Source: JACTUA01 sp035506435
GTDB taxonomy: Archaea > Halobacteriota > Methanomicrobia > Methanomicrobiales > JACTUA01
Direction: 5' to 3'
Length of the DNA: 16,808 nt
Assembly: GCA_035506435.1 (NCBI GenBank)
Contig: DATJPK010000021.1
Span: 1-16,808 of the forward strand
In this document: piece after piece, positions 1-6,412 of the stretch
Layout: every line of letters begins with the position of its first letter
Numbering within the stretch: the stretch's first letter is position 1
Position numbers and translations under genes: made by a program
The notes under the pieces: generated by a model
Told to the model about the DNA's origin: nothing
What the model saw: only the letters and a program-made list of their open reading frames with translations
Database searches by the model: none

Positions 1-301
1 AGAGGACGAAGACCGCCGAGGGGTCGCCCGCGAGGGCCTCCCCGAGGCAGGAGGCGAGGGCCCCCTCGCCGCCGAAGATGACGCCGGCCTCGTCCAGGTC
101 CGAAGAGAGGATCCGGAGGAGGTGCGGGGTGTCGCGGTCGAGGAGGGTGGCGTGGATGAGGGAGGCGTTGTGCTGCACGCAGCCCGCCGGGCCGTGGACG
201 ACGGTCACGCCGTCGGTGACCTCGGCGGTGACGGAGAGGGCGCCCGTGAGGGTGCAGCCCTCAAGCCGGGAGGTACTCCAGGGCAAGGGATTCGAGCTCA
301 T
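1..301 (-). CDS. Nitrogenase component 1-like subunit (NifD/NifE-like), N-terminal part, runs off the left edge
   Basis: About 100 residues are visible, starting at ATG 301 and reading leftward out of the window. The start lies inside the upstream Fe-protein gene (41-bp overlap), so the two are translationally coupled. The protein begins MSSNPLPWSTSRLEGC. It carries Cys16 in GCTLTGA and Cys41 in HGPAGCVQHN, a spacing of 25 residues, close to that of the first two P-cluster cysteines of NifD. An IFGGEGAL segment near residue 75 matches the VFGG element of component 1 proteins. These features support an alpha-subunit-type protein that binds an Fe-S cluster and is reduced by its NifH-like partner. 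It lacks the HPRPS-type start I remember for the F430 enzyme subunit CfbD, so I leave the substrate open. A TTG at 286 is a weaker alternative start. No good Shine-Dalgarno precedes either. Confidence 0.82.
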   Translation of the reverse strand, partial: MSSNPLPWSTSRLEGCTLTGALSVTAEVTDGVTVVHGPAGCVQHNASLIHATLLDRDTPHLLRILSSDLDEAGVIFGGEGALASCLGEALAGDPSAVFVL

Positions 302-1079
302 CCATCGAGAGGGGCGTGGGGACCACGAGGTCGCGGTTTTCCAGGATGCTCCCCGCCAGGGCCCGGTACACCCCGGCCTGGGGCGAGTCGGGGGCATATT
401 CGATCACGGTCATGCGGTTGATCTCGGCCCGCTGGACCACGGGGTCGCGGGGGATGAAGGTCACGAGCCGGGAGCCGATGCGGTCGGCGAAGGCCCGCAC
501 GAGGGGTTCTTCTCCCGCCTGGCCGGCGGCGTTCCCGATAACGCCGGCGAGCCGGCACCGGCCGCCGACCCGTCCCGCCAGGCGTGCGATGGCCTTGCAG
601 ATGTTGTTCGCGGCATAGAGGGACATGAGCTCGCCCGAGGTGACGAGGTAGACCTCCCGGGCATAGCCCTCCCGCATGGGCATGGCGAACCCGCCGCAGA
701 CCACGTCGCCGAGCACGTCGTAGACGATGACGTCCCCCCTGAGCGAGTCGAGCCGTTCGAGGAGCTGGAAGGTGGCGATGATCCCCCGGCCGGCACACCC
801 GACGCCCGGCTCGGGGCCCCCCGCCTCGACGCACCTGACTCCGCCGAACCCCCGGAAGACCACCTGGTCGGCGGTGATGGTGGCCTCCTTCCCGTCCCGG
901 ACCTGGTCGAGGACGGTAGGTATCCAGCTCCCGTGCATGAGCATCCGGGTGCTGTCCCTCTTCGGGTCGCAGCCGATCTGGAGGACGTCCCTCCCCATTG
1001 CGGCGAGGGCGGCCGACAGGTTCGCTGCCGTCGTGGACTTCCCGATCCCGCCCTTCCCGTAGAGGGCAATCTGCTTCAT
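261..1079 (-). CDS. NifH-like Fe protein of the nitrogenase superfamily (group IV type)
   Basis: This 272-residue protein has the length of NifH-family reductases. It shows the P-loop GKGGIGKST (8-16), the switch segment GCDPKRDST (37-44), and the two cysteines that ligate the bridging [4Fe-4S] cluster at the dimer interface, Cys95 (VGCAGRG) and Cys128 (VVCGGFAMP). The family uses MgATP hydrolysis to pass low-potential electrons to a NifD/E/K-like partner, and the next gene encodes such a partner. VLGDVVCGGFAMP and the switch residues PKRDST differ from true nitrogenase NifH. In methanogens the best-known homologue is CfbC of coenzyme F430 synthesis, but group IV paralogues of unknown function also exist. 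The companion subunit argues mildly against CfbC. A TATA box at about 1105 is 26 bp upstream of the ATG, which predicts a leaderless or nearly leaderless mRNA. Confidence 0.93.
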   Translation of the reverse strand: MKQIALYGKGGIGKSTTAANLSAALAAMGRDVLQIGCDPKRDSTRMLMHGSWIPTVLDQVRDGKEATITADQVVFRGFGGVRCVEAGGPEPGVGCAGRGIIATFQLLERLDSLRGDVIVYDVLGDVVCGGFAMPMREGYAREVYLVTSGELMSLYAANNICKAIARLAGRVGGRCRLAGVIGNAAGQAGEEPLVRAFADRIGSRLVTFIPRDPVVQRAEINRMTVIEYAPDSPQAGVYRALAGSILENRDLVVPTPLSMDELESLALEYLPA

Positions 1080-1100
1080 CCTCTACCCGGTTGGGCGGGC

Positions 1101-1110
1101 TTGTATATAG
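1101..1110 (-). promoter_or_regulatory. TATA box of the NifH-like gene
   Basis: The minus strand reads CTATATACAA here, centred about 26 bp upstream of the ATG at 1079. That spacing puts initiation at or next to the start codon. It sits in an AT-rich island in otherwise GC-rich DNA. Confidence 0.6.
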
Positions 1111-1111
1111 A

Positions 1112-1133
1112 TTACTTGATCTAGGGCAAGTAA
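1112..1133. promoter_or_regulatory. Inverted repeat TTACTTG-N8-CAAGTAA, probable operator
   Basis: Perfect 7-bp arms (1112-1118 and 1127-1133) flank an 8-bp spacer. The repeat lies immediately upstream of the TATA box of the NifH-like gene, where an archaeal regulator could compete with TFB or recruit it. It does not match the GGAA-N6-TTCC NrpR operator. The binding protein is unknown. Confidence 0.45.
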
Positions 1134-1138
1134 ATTTA

Positions 1139-1168
1139 ATTATCAATTATAGTATAAATGATAATCAT
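1139..1168. promoter_or_regulatory. AT-rich dyad elements between prk and the NifH-like gene
   Basis: The repeat ATTATCA (1139-1145) and TGATAAT (1159-1165) form a 7-bp inverted repeat with a 13-bp spacer. The second arm is nested in ATGATAATCAT (1158-1168), itself a dyad. The element abuts the prk stop codon, so it could belong to the prk terminator region or to the downstream promoter. It resembles the ATGATTAATCAT palindrome at 14363-14374. Confidence 0.3.
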
Positions 1169-2137
1169 CTAGAGGCCGCGGCAGCCTTCGACGGCAATCC
1201 TCCTGTTGATGATCCGCCACGCGAGGACGAGCTGCACGATCTCGCCCGCGGTCACCGTTGACCGGTGCTCGAAGATCCGGATGGGGTGGACCCCCGTCTG
1301 CCGCTCGACCGCGGCCTCGAGCCTCCGGACCAGGGCATAGGGGAGCTCGCCGTCGAAGGTGAGGGCCCCCATCTCCCTCCCGTCGAGATGCTCCCGCCTG
1401 AACTCCATGAGGAAATTCCGGTCCGAGAGGGAGAGCAGGTGCGAGAGGTCGACGGAGAGCTCGATGTCCCGTATCCGCTCCTCGGGCCTGGTCTGGAGGA
1501 GGGTGACCTGGTACAGGTTCCTCTCCTTTCCGAGCTCCTTCCCGTACCGGGAGAATGCCGCGGAGATAACCGCGTCGGCAAACTGCCGCTGTGGCGCGAT
1601 ATGCCTGCGATAATCGTCAGCCCGTGCCCTGAGCTCGCCCTCCACCTCCTTCTGCATGTACCCCCGGTCACCGGTATCCCGCTTCATCTTCCAGGACCGC
1701 TTCACCTCGTCGTCGGGGTCCACGAAGAGGGTGAAGTCGAGGAGGCCTCTCAGGCGGGCGGTGAAGAGGGGGTGGAGCCCTTCCAGGATGAGGATCTTCT
1801 TCGGGCTGAACGGGACAGGAGGATCGATCTTACCAGTGCGGTGGTTGTATACGGGTTTCTCGATTGGCTCCCCCCTCTTGAGCGAAGCGAGATCCTCCTC
1901 GATCCGATCGATGAAATTTGCCTCGGGGGCCAGCGGGGTGATCCCGAGCCGCCTCCTCTCATCCCGGTCGTACCGGTGATAATCGTCGAGGGTGAACGAG
2001 GAGACCAGCGCTTCCCCGAAGATCTCCCGGATCGCGCCGGTGAAGGTGGTCTTTCCCGAGCCGCTGTCTCCTGCAACCCCGATGACGAAGACACAGGGCG
2101 AGGTCGCCATCGCATCCTTGAAGTTACCGCGGTTCAT
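1169..2137 (-). CDS. prk: Archaeal phosphoribulokinase
   Basis: This 322-residue protein belongs to the PRK/uridine-kinase P-loop family. It has Walker A GDSGSGKTT (23-31), the acidic motif TLDDYHRYDR (49-58) that holds the catalytic Asp, YNHRTG (97-102) and the Walker-B-like ILEGLHPLF (117-125). Its length and motifs fit the archaeal PRK characterised from Methanospirillum hungatei. That enzyme phosphorylates ribulose 5-phosphate to RuBP and feeds form III Rubisco in the reductive hexulose-phosphate pathway. No Rubisco gene is in this window. The gene sits 40 bp downstream of fprA on the same strand. ATG 2137 is taken as the start because a TATA-like TTCATAATC lies about 29 bp upstream. ATG 2110, preceded by AAGGA, would remove nine residues and is also possible. 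A uridine kinase is the alternative, but the C-terminal half fits PRK better. Confidence 0.85.
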   Translation of the reverse strand: MNRGNFKDAMATSPCVFVIGVAGDSGSGKTTFTGAIREIFGEALVSSFTLDDYHRYDRDERRRLGITPLAPEANFIDRIEEDLASLKRGEPIEKPVYNHRTGKIDPPVPFSPKKILILEGLHPLFTARLRGLLDFTLFVDPDDEVKRSWKMKRDTGDRGYMQKEVEGELRARADDYRRHIAPQRQFADAVISAAFSRYGKELGKERNLYQVTLLQTRPEERIRDIELSVDLSHLLSLSDRNFLMEFRREHLDGREMGALTFDGELPYALVRRLEAAVERQTGVHPIRIFEHRSTVTAGEIVQLVLAWRIINRRIAVEGCRGL

Positions 2138-2177
2138 GCCCTGTCATACCATCGGGCGCTGTGATTATGAAGCTGGC

Positions 2178-3365
2178 TCAGCCGTGGATCCCATATGCCC
2201 GGTGCTTCTCCGCGATCTTTTCCGCGAGGGCGTCCAGGGCTTCCAGGTCCCCGGGCGTCGGGAGACCCTTCACAAGGACCGGCTCGAGGAGTTCGACGGG
2301 GAGGCCCTGGAGGATGCCCGTGAGGTCCTTCACGGTTTTCCCGCCCCAGCCGTAGGAGCCGATGATCCCGACGGTCTTCACCTTCGGCCGGAGCAGCCTT
2401 ACGAGGTAGGTCGCTGAGATCGCCGCCGGGTGGGGCCCGGTCAGGATGGTCGGGGTGCCGATGACCACCGTCGCCGCGTCCACAAGGGACATGGCAAGCT
2501 CCCCAAGGTCGGTGACGGTGAGGTTGAAGCTGGTGACCCCGATCCCCCGTTCACGGAGCGCCTTCTCGAGGTGCCGGACCATCCCTGCGGTCGAGTGATG
2601 CATCGATACATAAGGGATGACCACTTCGTTCTTCACCGCGTCGGAGACCCATTCACGGTACGCGGTGAGGATCTGGTCGGGCTTCAGGTACACCGGGCCA
2701 TGGCTCGGGGCGATGATGTCGATGGGGAGCGGTTTGATCTTCTCCAGGTGCCCCTGGATGAGGGTCCGGAACGGCATCATGATCTCGGCGTAGTATCGCT
2801 TTGCCGCCCAGTACACCCTCCCGAGATCGCCGACCGTTGTGCCGCCCATCGCGTCATGGGACCCGAAGAGATCGCAGGTGAAGAGGATGCGCTCCTCGCG
2901 CAGGTATGTGAGCATGGTCTCGGGCCAGTGGACCCAGGGGGCATGGATGAACTCCAGAGTCCGGTCCCCGAGGGAGAGGGTCTCCCGGTCCTGCACCGCG
3001 GTGATCTTTTCGCCAGGGAGATGGTGGAGGAGCCCGAGGAACTCCTTTCCCTTCGGCGTGGTGATGACCTGCGCGTGCGGGTACCGCTCGAGGAGCCGGG
3101 GGATCATCCCTGAATGGTCCTGCTCGGCATGGTTCGATACGACGTAATCTATCCGGTCCGGCTTCAGTTCGTCGAGGTTCGAGAGGAGGACTCCCTCCTT
3201 CGAAGGATCGACGGTGTCGATAAGGGTGGTGGCCCTGCTCCCCCGGACAAGGAACGCGTTGTAAGTCGTCCCCTCGGGGGTGGGGATCAGCTCGTCGAAG
3301 ATCCGCCGGTCCGGGTCGGCTGCGCCGACGGGAAACACCCCGGGCCTTATCTCATTCAGGTTCAT
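2178..3365 (-). CDS. fprA: Flavodiiron protein, F420H2 oxidase type (FprA)
   Basis: The protein has 395 residues, the usual length for A-type flavoproteins. The N-terminal metallo-beta-lactamase-like domain (about 1-240) carries the diiron ligands: the motif with His79, Glu81, Asp83 and His84 (NHAEQDHSG), His146 in VHWPETM, Asp165 in CDLFGSH and His222 in PSHGP. The C-terminal flavodoxin domain (about 250-395) begins with the FMN phosphate loop YVSMHHSTAGM. In methanogens this family reduces O2 to water with coenzyme F420H2 and protects anaerobic metabolism. The start has a strong GGAGAGG ribosome binding site about 4 nt upstream and a TAAAAAT box near 3413. prk follows 40 bp downstream and may be partly co-transcribed. 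NO reduction is a known alternative activity of the wider family. Confidence 0.93.
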   Translation of the reverse strand: MNLNEIRPGVFPVGAADPDRRIFDELIPTPEGTTYNAFLVRGSRATTLIDTVDPSKEGVLLSNLDELKPDRIDYVVSNHAEQDHSGMIPRLLERYPHAQVITTPKGKEFLGLLHHLPGEKITAVQDRETLSLGDRTLEFIHAPWVHWPETMLTYLREERILFTCDLFGSHDAMGGTTVGDLGRVYWAAKRYYAEIMMPFRTLIQGHLEKIKPLPIDIIAPSHGPVYLKPDQILTAYREWVSDAVKNEVVIPYVSMHHSTAGMVRHLEKALRERGIGVTSFNLTVTDLGELAMSLVDAATVVIGTPTILTGPHPAAISATYLVRLLRPKVKTVGIIGSYGWGGKTVKDLTGILQGLPVELLEPVLVKGLPTPGDLEALDALAEKIAEKHRAYGIHG

Positions 3366-3407
3366 GGTACCTCTCCTGTTCCTGCCTCATGCCCGGTAGG
3401 CTCCGGG

Positions 3408-3418
3408 TCATTTTTAGG
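3408..3418 (-). promoter_or_regulatory. Putative TATA box of fprA
   Basis: The minus strand reads CCTAAAAATGA, centred about 48 bp upstream of the ATG. This allows a leader of about 20 nt that would include the GGAGAGG site. The rest of the 155-bp gap (3366-3520) holds the terminator of the upstream gene and a short CCCGG/CCGGG dyad. Confidence 0.4.
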
Positions 3419-3495
3419 TATCGATTCGCGAGCCCCTGGGAGGACTGGCCGGATCCTTTCAGTGTCCGGACCAGCGGGTGTGGCTGTCTGACCGG

Positions 3496-3508
3496 GAAAA
3501 AAAGAAGA
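3496..3508 (-). terminator. T-tract terminator of the surface-protein gene
   Basis: Starting 13 nt after the TAA stop at 3521, the minus strand reads TCTTCTTTTTTTC. Pyrimidine/U-rich tracts are the usual archaeal transcription stop signal, and no strong hairpin is needed. Confidence 0.5.
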
Positions 3509-3520
3509 GGTTGACAGGTT

Positions 3521-4144
3521 TTACGCCGGCAGGATCACGAAGGGGGCCGAGGCGGCGGAGGAGGTGCCCGGGATGATCGCCCAGATGGTGTAGCTGCCCG
3601 GGTCGAAGGCCGAGGTGTTGATGGCGAACTCGAACTCCCCGCCCTGGAAGACGTTCGTGGGGACGATCCCCGACTGGTAGGTCGAGCTGTTCACCGAGAT
3701 GGAGACCTGCGGGACGGATGGATCGGTCAGCCCGGTCGCAAAGAGCAGGTCGCCCCGGGTGAGGGTGCTCGCGTTGACTCCTATCGAGATGGGGAGGGCC
3801 GGCGGAGTCGTCGGGACCGTCATCAGGGTCGTTGTCGCGACTGTCGTCGTCTCAACAGGTGTCTCATTCCCGGTGGGCGGAGGCCCGGTCGTGGCCGGGG
3901 TGGTTTCAACGGTCGTCGCGGGGGTCGTCTCAGTCGTCTGGACTGGTGTCTGCTGGGTGGTGACCGGAGTCGGCACAGTGGTGGCCGGGGGGAGGGTGAG
4001 GATGACGATGGTCGGGGGTTCAGTGGCTGGCGTGGAGTTGAGCTTGAGGATATACGGGGTGATACCTATGAGTGCTGCCACGATCGTCCCGATGGTGGCG
4101 ATGAGCTGGACCCAGGGGAATGCATCTTTTTTTTCTTCTGCCAT
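3521..4144 (-). CDS. Membrane-anchored Thr/Pro-rich surface protein with a C-terminal Ig-like domain
   Basis: I do not recognise a named family. The 207-residue protein has a short Lys-containing N-terminus (AEEKKD) and one hydrophobic segment (11-34). A low-complexity Thr/Pro linker (about 38-117) with TTPATT repeats follows, then a beta-rich domain (118-207) with a repeated pattern ending in SYTIWAIIPG. The charge distribution predicts an outside C-terminus. Five N-glycosylation sequons (Asn36, 93, 124, 152, 176) fit an exported, glycosylated stalk like those of Methanomicrobiales cell-surface proteins. The ATG at 4144 is preceded by AAGGAT, and a weak CATAAG box is about 38 bp upstream. 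An eight-A run encodes part of EEKKD but leaves the frame intact. It appears monocistronic, with a T-tract downstream. Confidence 0.75.
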   Translation of the reverse strand: MAEEKKDAFPWVQLIATIGTIVAALIGITPYILKLNSTPATEPPTIVILTLPPATTVPTPVTTQQTPVQTTETTPATTVETTPATTGPPPTGNETPVETTTVATTTLMTVPTTPPALPISIGVNASTLTRGDLLFATGLTDPSVPQVSISVNSSTYQSGIVPTNVFQGGEFEFAINTSAFDPGSYTIWAIIPGTSSAASAPFVILPA

Positions 4145-4275
4145 ATCCGATCCTTGAGAAACTCAGGTCTCCCTGTCCCATCTTATGTGTTTTGCCTTGC
4201 CCTTCCCGAAGCCGCCGCGGCCCGGGGATTTCGCCGGGATTACGGGCTTTTTCCGGTCCGCCGCGCCGGGGCCGT

Positions 4276-4298
4276 GCCGGTCCCGTGCAGGGCCCGGC
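4276..4298 (-). terminator. GC hairpin directly after the gdhA stop
   Basis: Outer arms GCCGG/CCGGC, one mismatch, then inner CCC/GGG close a 5-nt loop, starting 2 nt beyond the TAG stop. There is no U-tract, so this may stabilise the mRNA 3' end rather than terminate transcription. The rest of the gap to 4144 is GC-rich, with no gene that I can see. Confidence 0.35.
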
Positions 4299-4299
4299 T

Positions 4300-5547
4300 C
4301 TAGAGCCAGCCCCGGGTCTGCATCGCCTCGACAACCCGCTTCACCGCGATGGTGTAGGCCGCCCGGCGCGGGCTCGTGCCATAGGTCCGGGTGAGGCCCT
4401 CCACGGCGCGGCAGGCGGCCTGCATCCTCGCCGCGAGACGGGCGTGGACGTCCTCCTCGGTCCACTGGTCCATCGAGAAGTTCTGGACCATCTCGAGGTA
4501 CGAGACGATGACGCCCCCGCCATTGCAGAGGATGTCGGGGATGACATGGGTCCCCTGCGAGGCGAGGATCTCATCGGCCTCCGGGGTGACCGGGGCGTTT
4601 GCAAGCTCGGCGAGGACCTTCGCCTTCACGTGCCCCGCGTTCCGATCCGTGACGACGTTTTCAAGGGCGGCAGGGACGAGGATGTCCACCCCGAGCTCCA
4701 GGAGCTCCTCGTTATCGATCGGGTCGCTCCCCGGGAGGCCGGTGACGCTCCCTGACTGGTCCTTGTGCCGGGCCACTTCGGCGGGATCGAGCCCCTCGCG
4801 CCGGTAAATCCCTCCCCGGCTGTCCGAGACGGCGACGATCCGGCACCCGAAGAGGGACCGGCCGAGGGAGGCGGCATTCGACCCGGCGTTCCCGAAGCCC
4901 TGGATGGCCACCGTGGCGCCATCCAGGTTCAGCCCGAGGCCCCGCGCCGCTTCCGCGATGGCAAACCAGCCCCCACGGGCGGTTGCGTCGAGCCGCCCCT
5001 CCGAGCCCCCGATGGCAAGGGGCTTCCCCGTGATGGCCCCGAAGCTCGTCTTCATCACGCACCTGGAGTACTCGTCCATCATCCAGGCCATGACCTGCGG
5101 GTTCGTGTACACGTCCGGGGCCGGGATGTCGTTGTCCGGCCCGATGACCGGGAAGATGCTCCTGATGAACGCGCGGGAGAGCTTCTCGAGCTCGACAGTC
5201 GAGAGCTCCTTGGGGTTGCAGATGATGCCACCCTTTGCACCGCCGAGCGGGAGGTTATGGAGGGCGCACTTCCAGGTCATGAGGGCAGCGAGGGCCCTGA
5301 CGGTGTCGATGGTCTGGCCGGGGTGAAAGCGGATGCCGCCCTTCGTCGGGCCGCGGGCGTCGTTGTACTGGACCCTGAACCCCTGGAAGGCCTTCATGCT
5401 CCCGTCGTCCATGCAGATGGGGAGGGCGACGTGGAGCTCCCGCATGGGCATCCTGAGAAGAGTCTCGATCCGGGGCGTGATATCGAGCTCCTGCGTGCAG
5501 GAGCAGAGGTGTTTCTGGACAATCTGGAACAGGTTCTGGGATTCCAT
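4300..5547 (-). CDS. gdhA: Glu/Leu/Phe-type dehydrogenase, probable glutamate dehydrogenase
   Basis: From ATG 5547 the protein has 415 residues, normal for hexameric GDH. Visible motifs are GPTKGGIRFHP (67-77), the substrate-binding Lys93, the glycine loop with catalytic Lys105 (LPLGGAKGG), Asp145 in PAPDVYTN, and the dinucleotide-binding GFGNAG (217-222). It would interconvert glutamate and 2-oxoglutarate plus ammonia. Leucine or another amino acid cannot be excluded. The C-terminal motif reads DILCNGGGVIVSY (338-350) where the family usually has NAGGV, a local deviation. The open frame continues upstream to 6240, but that part is antisense-type noise across tspO. The methionine at 5547 begins the homologous region. 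A TTCTAATACT box near 5585 lies 38 bp upstream, between this gene and tspO. Confidence 0.92.
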   Translation of the reverse strand: MESQNLFQIVQKHLCSCTQELDITPRIETLLRMPMRELHVALPICMDDGSMKAFQGFRVQYNDARGPTKGGIRFHPGQTIDTVRALAALMTWKCALHNLPLGGAKGGIICNPKELSTVELEKLSRAFIRSIFPVIGPDNDIPAPDVYTNPQVMAWMMDEYSRCVMKTSFGAITGKPLAIGGSEGRLDATARGGWFAIAEAARGLGLNLDGATVAIQGFGNAGSNAASLGRSLFGCRIVAVSDSRGGIYRREGLDPAEVARHKDQSGSVTGLPGSDPIDNEELLELGVDILVPAALENVVTDRNAGHVKAKVLAELANAPVTPEADEILASQGTHVIPDILCNGGGVIVSYLEMVQNFSMDQWTEEDVHARLAARMQAACRAVEGLTRTYGTSPRRAAYTIAVKRVVEAMQTRGWL

Positions 5548-5579
5548 CCCGCAGGCCACCCAGTTCGGAATGGAAGGGC

Positions 5580-5590
5580 GAGTATTAGAA
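5580..5590 (-). promoter_or_regulatory. Putative TATA box of gdhA
   Basis: The minus strand reads TTCTAATACTC in the 59-bp gap between the tspO stop and the gdhA start, 38 bp from the ATG. It implies a leader of about 10 nt. Confidence 0.4.
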
Positions 5591-5606
5591 CCTTCCCCTG
5601 CCGCGG

Positions 5607-6134
5607 TCAGGGGTTCAGGAGGACGATCCCGGCGTTCAGGCAGCCGGCGATGGTCACCCACGCGAGGTAAGGGACGAGGAGGTATGCCGCGGGCCGGCTG
5701 ACCTTCAGGAACATGGAGAGGGTCATGGCAACCGAGCCCCAGAGGAGGACGAGCGCGACCAGGGCAAGCAACGGGGACCGCAGGCCGAAGAAGAGGAGGG
5801 ACCAGATCACGTTGAGCGAGAGCTGGATGGCGAAGAAGGAAATGCCCTGCCTCGCATCCGGCCTCCCGGTTCCTGCCTCGAGGACCAGGAACAGGGAGAT
5901 TCCCATGAGGAGGTAGAGGACCGTCCAGATTGCACCGATCGCCCACCCCGGTGGGGTGAAGGGGGGCTTCGCGAGCCCCTGGTACCAGGCGTCTACCGAG
6001 AGGCTGGTGAGGAACGACCCCGCCGCCGCGGCAGCATAACAGACCCCGATCGAGATTATGAACAGCCATGCCCTGCTGAGGGGGGGCCTCCCCCCGGAGG
6101 CTCCGGGTTCGCCCGGCACCGTCGCAACCGTCAT
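5607..6134 (-). CDS. tspO: TspO/MBR family membrane protein
   Basis: From ATG 6134 the protein has 175 residues. It shows five hydrophobic helices at about 21-42, 66-86, 97-113, 117-139 and 145-172. Signature segments of the tryptophan-rich sensory protein / translocator protein family are present: WYQGLAKPPFTPPGW (50-64) before helix 2, and LSLNVIWSLLFFG (105-117). Family members bind porphyrins and other hydrophobic ligands and have been linked to tetrapyrrole handling and stress responses. The ligand in this archaeon is unknown. The ATG shares ATGA with the stop of the DUF1894 gene, and GGAG lies about 9 nt upstream, so it is the last gene of the cutA operon. The longer frame starting at 6179 would add a Glu-rich stretch read from DUF1894 coding sequence and is rejected. 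Confidence 0.93.
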   Translation of the reverse strand: MTVATVPGEPGASGGRPPLSRAWLFIISIGVCYAAAAAGSFLTSLSVDAWYQGLAKPPFTPPGWAIGAIWTVLYLLMGISLFLVLEAGTGRPDARQGISFFAIQLSLNVIWSLLFFGLRSPLLALVALVLLWGSVAMTLSMFLKVSRPAAYLLVPYLAWVTIAGCLNAGIVLLNP

Positions 6135-6412
6135 TTCTTCTTCTTCTCCTTCCTGAGCCGGATAACCTCGTCCTGACAATTGATCCGGAGGAGGAACGTC
6201 CCGTGGCAGGGCTTCGTGTAGGGAAACACGACCGAGTCACCGTCGATCCCGATGATGATGGGCGGGAGGCCGATGATGTACGACTCGAAGATCTTGTACC
6301 CCGGCTCCACCTCGTATCGCTCGCTGAAATGCTCCTTCACGTAGTCCCGGCACTCTTTGAAGCTCGCGTGCGAGAGCAACGTTTCGTACTTCAGCTCCTC
6401 GATACAGCCCAT
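6131..6412 (-). CDS. DUF1894 family small protein (methanogen-specific)
   Basis: This 93-residue soluble protein contains four cysteines (3, 21, 69, 79), a central hydrophobic strand pair (SYIIGLPPIIIGIDGDSVVF, 44-63) and a poly-Lys tail. I recognise it as the Pfam family DUF1894, a family without known function that occurs in methanogens, often beside DUF1890 as here. It overlaps the DUF1890 gene by 22 bp at its start and tspO by 4 bp at its end, so all three must be co-expressed. The cysteines could bind a metal, but they do not form a classical CxxC site. The basic tail could contact nucleic acid or acidic lipid. Family assignment is from memory of the sequence pattern and context. Confidence 0.7.
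   Translation of the reverse strand: MGCIEELKYETLLSHASFKECRDYVKEHFSERYEVEPGYKIFESYIIGLPPIIIGIDGDSVVFPYTKPCHGTFLLRINCQDEVIRLRKEKKKK

Noticed and set aside
261..1079. Firm assignment of the Fe protein as CfbC
   Set aside because: The motifs allow it, but the overlapping component 1 start does not match the CfbD pattern I know, and no other cfb gene is visible. It is kept as a possibility only.
78..1124. Long plus-strand open frame opposite the NifH-like gene
   Set aside because: It has no recognisable motif and is antisense to a protein with all catalytic residues. It is a GC-rich shadow.
1265..2164. Plus-strand open frame of 299 codons opposite prk
   Set aside because: It has no family features, and the opposite strand encodes PRK with intact P-loop and catalytic motifs.
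4127..4134. Eight-T run at the start of the surface-protein gene as a frameshift or slippage site
   Set aside because: The frame is intact from the start codon through the membrane segment. Slippage would only truncate it, and nothing suggests a second product.
5548..6240. In-frame N-terminal extension of the gdhA frame, giving a protein of 646 residues
   Set aside because: The extra part overlaps tspO and DUF1894 on the same strand in another frame and has Arg/Gly/Pro-rich composition typical of GC-driven open frames. GDH homology begins at Met 5547, and a TATA box lies just upstream of it.
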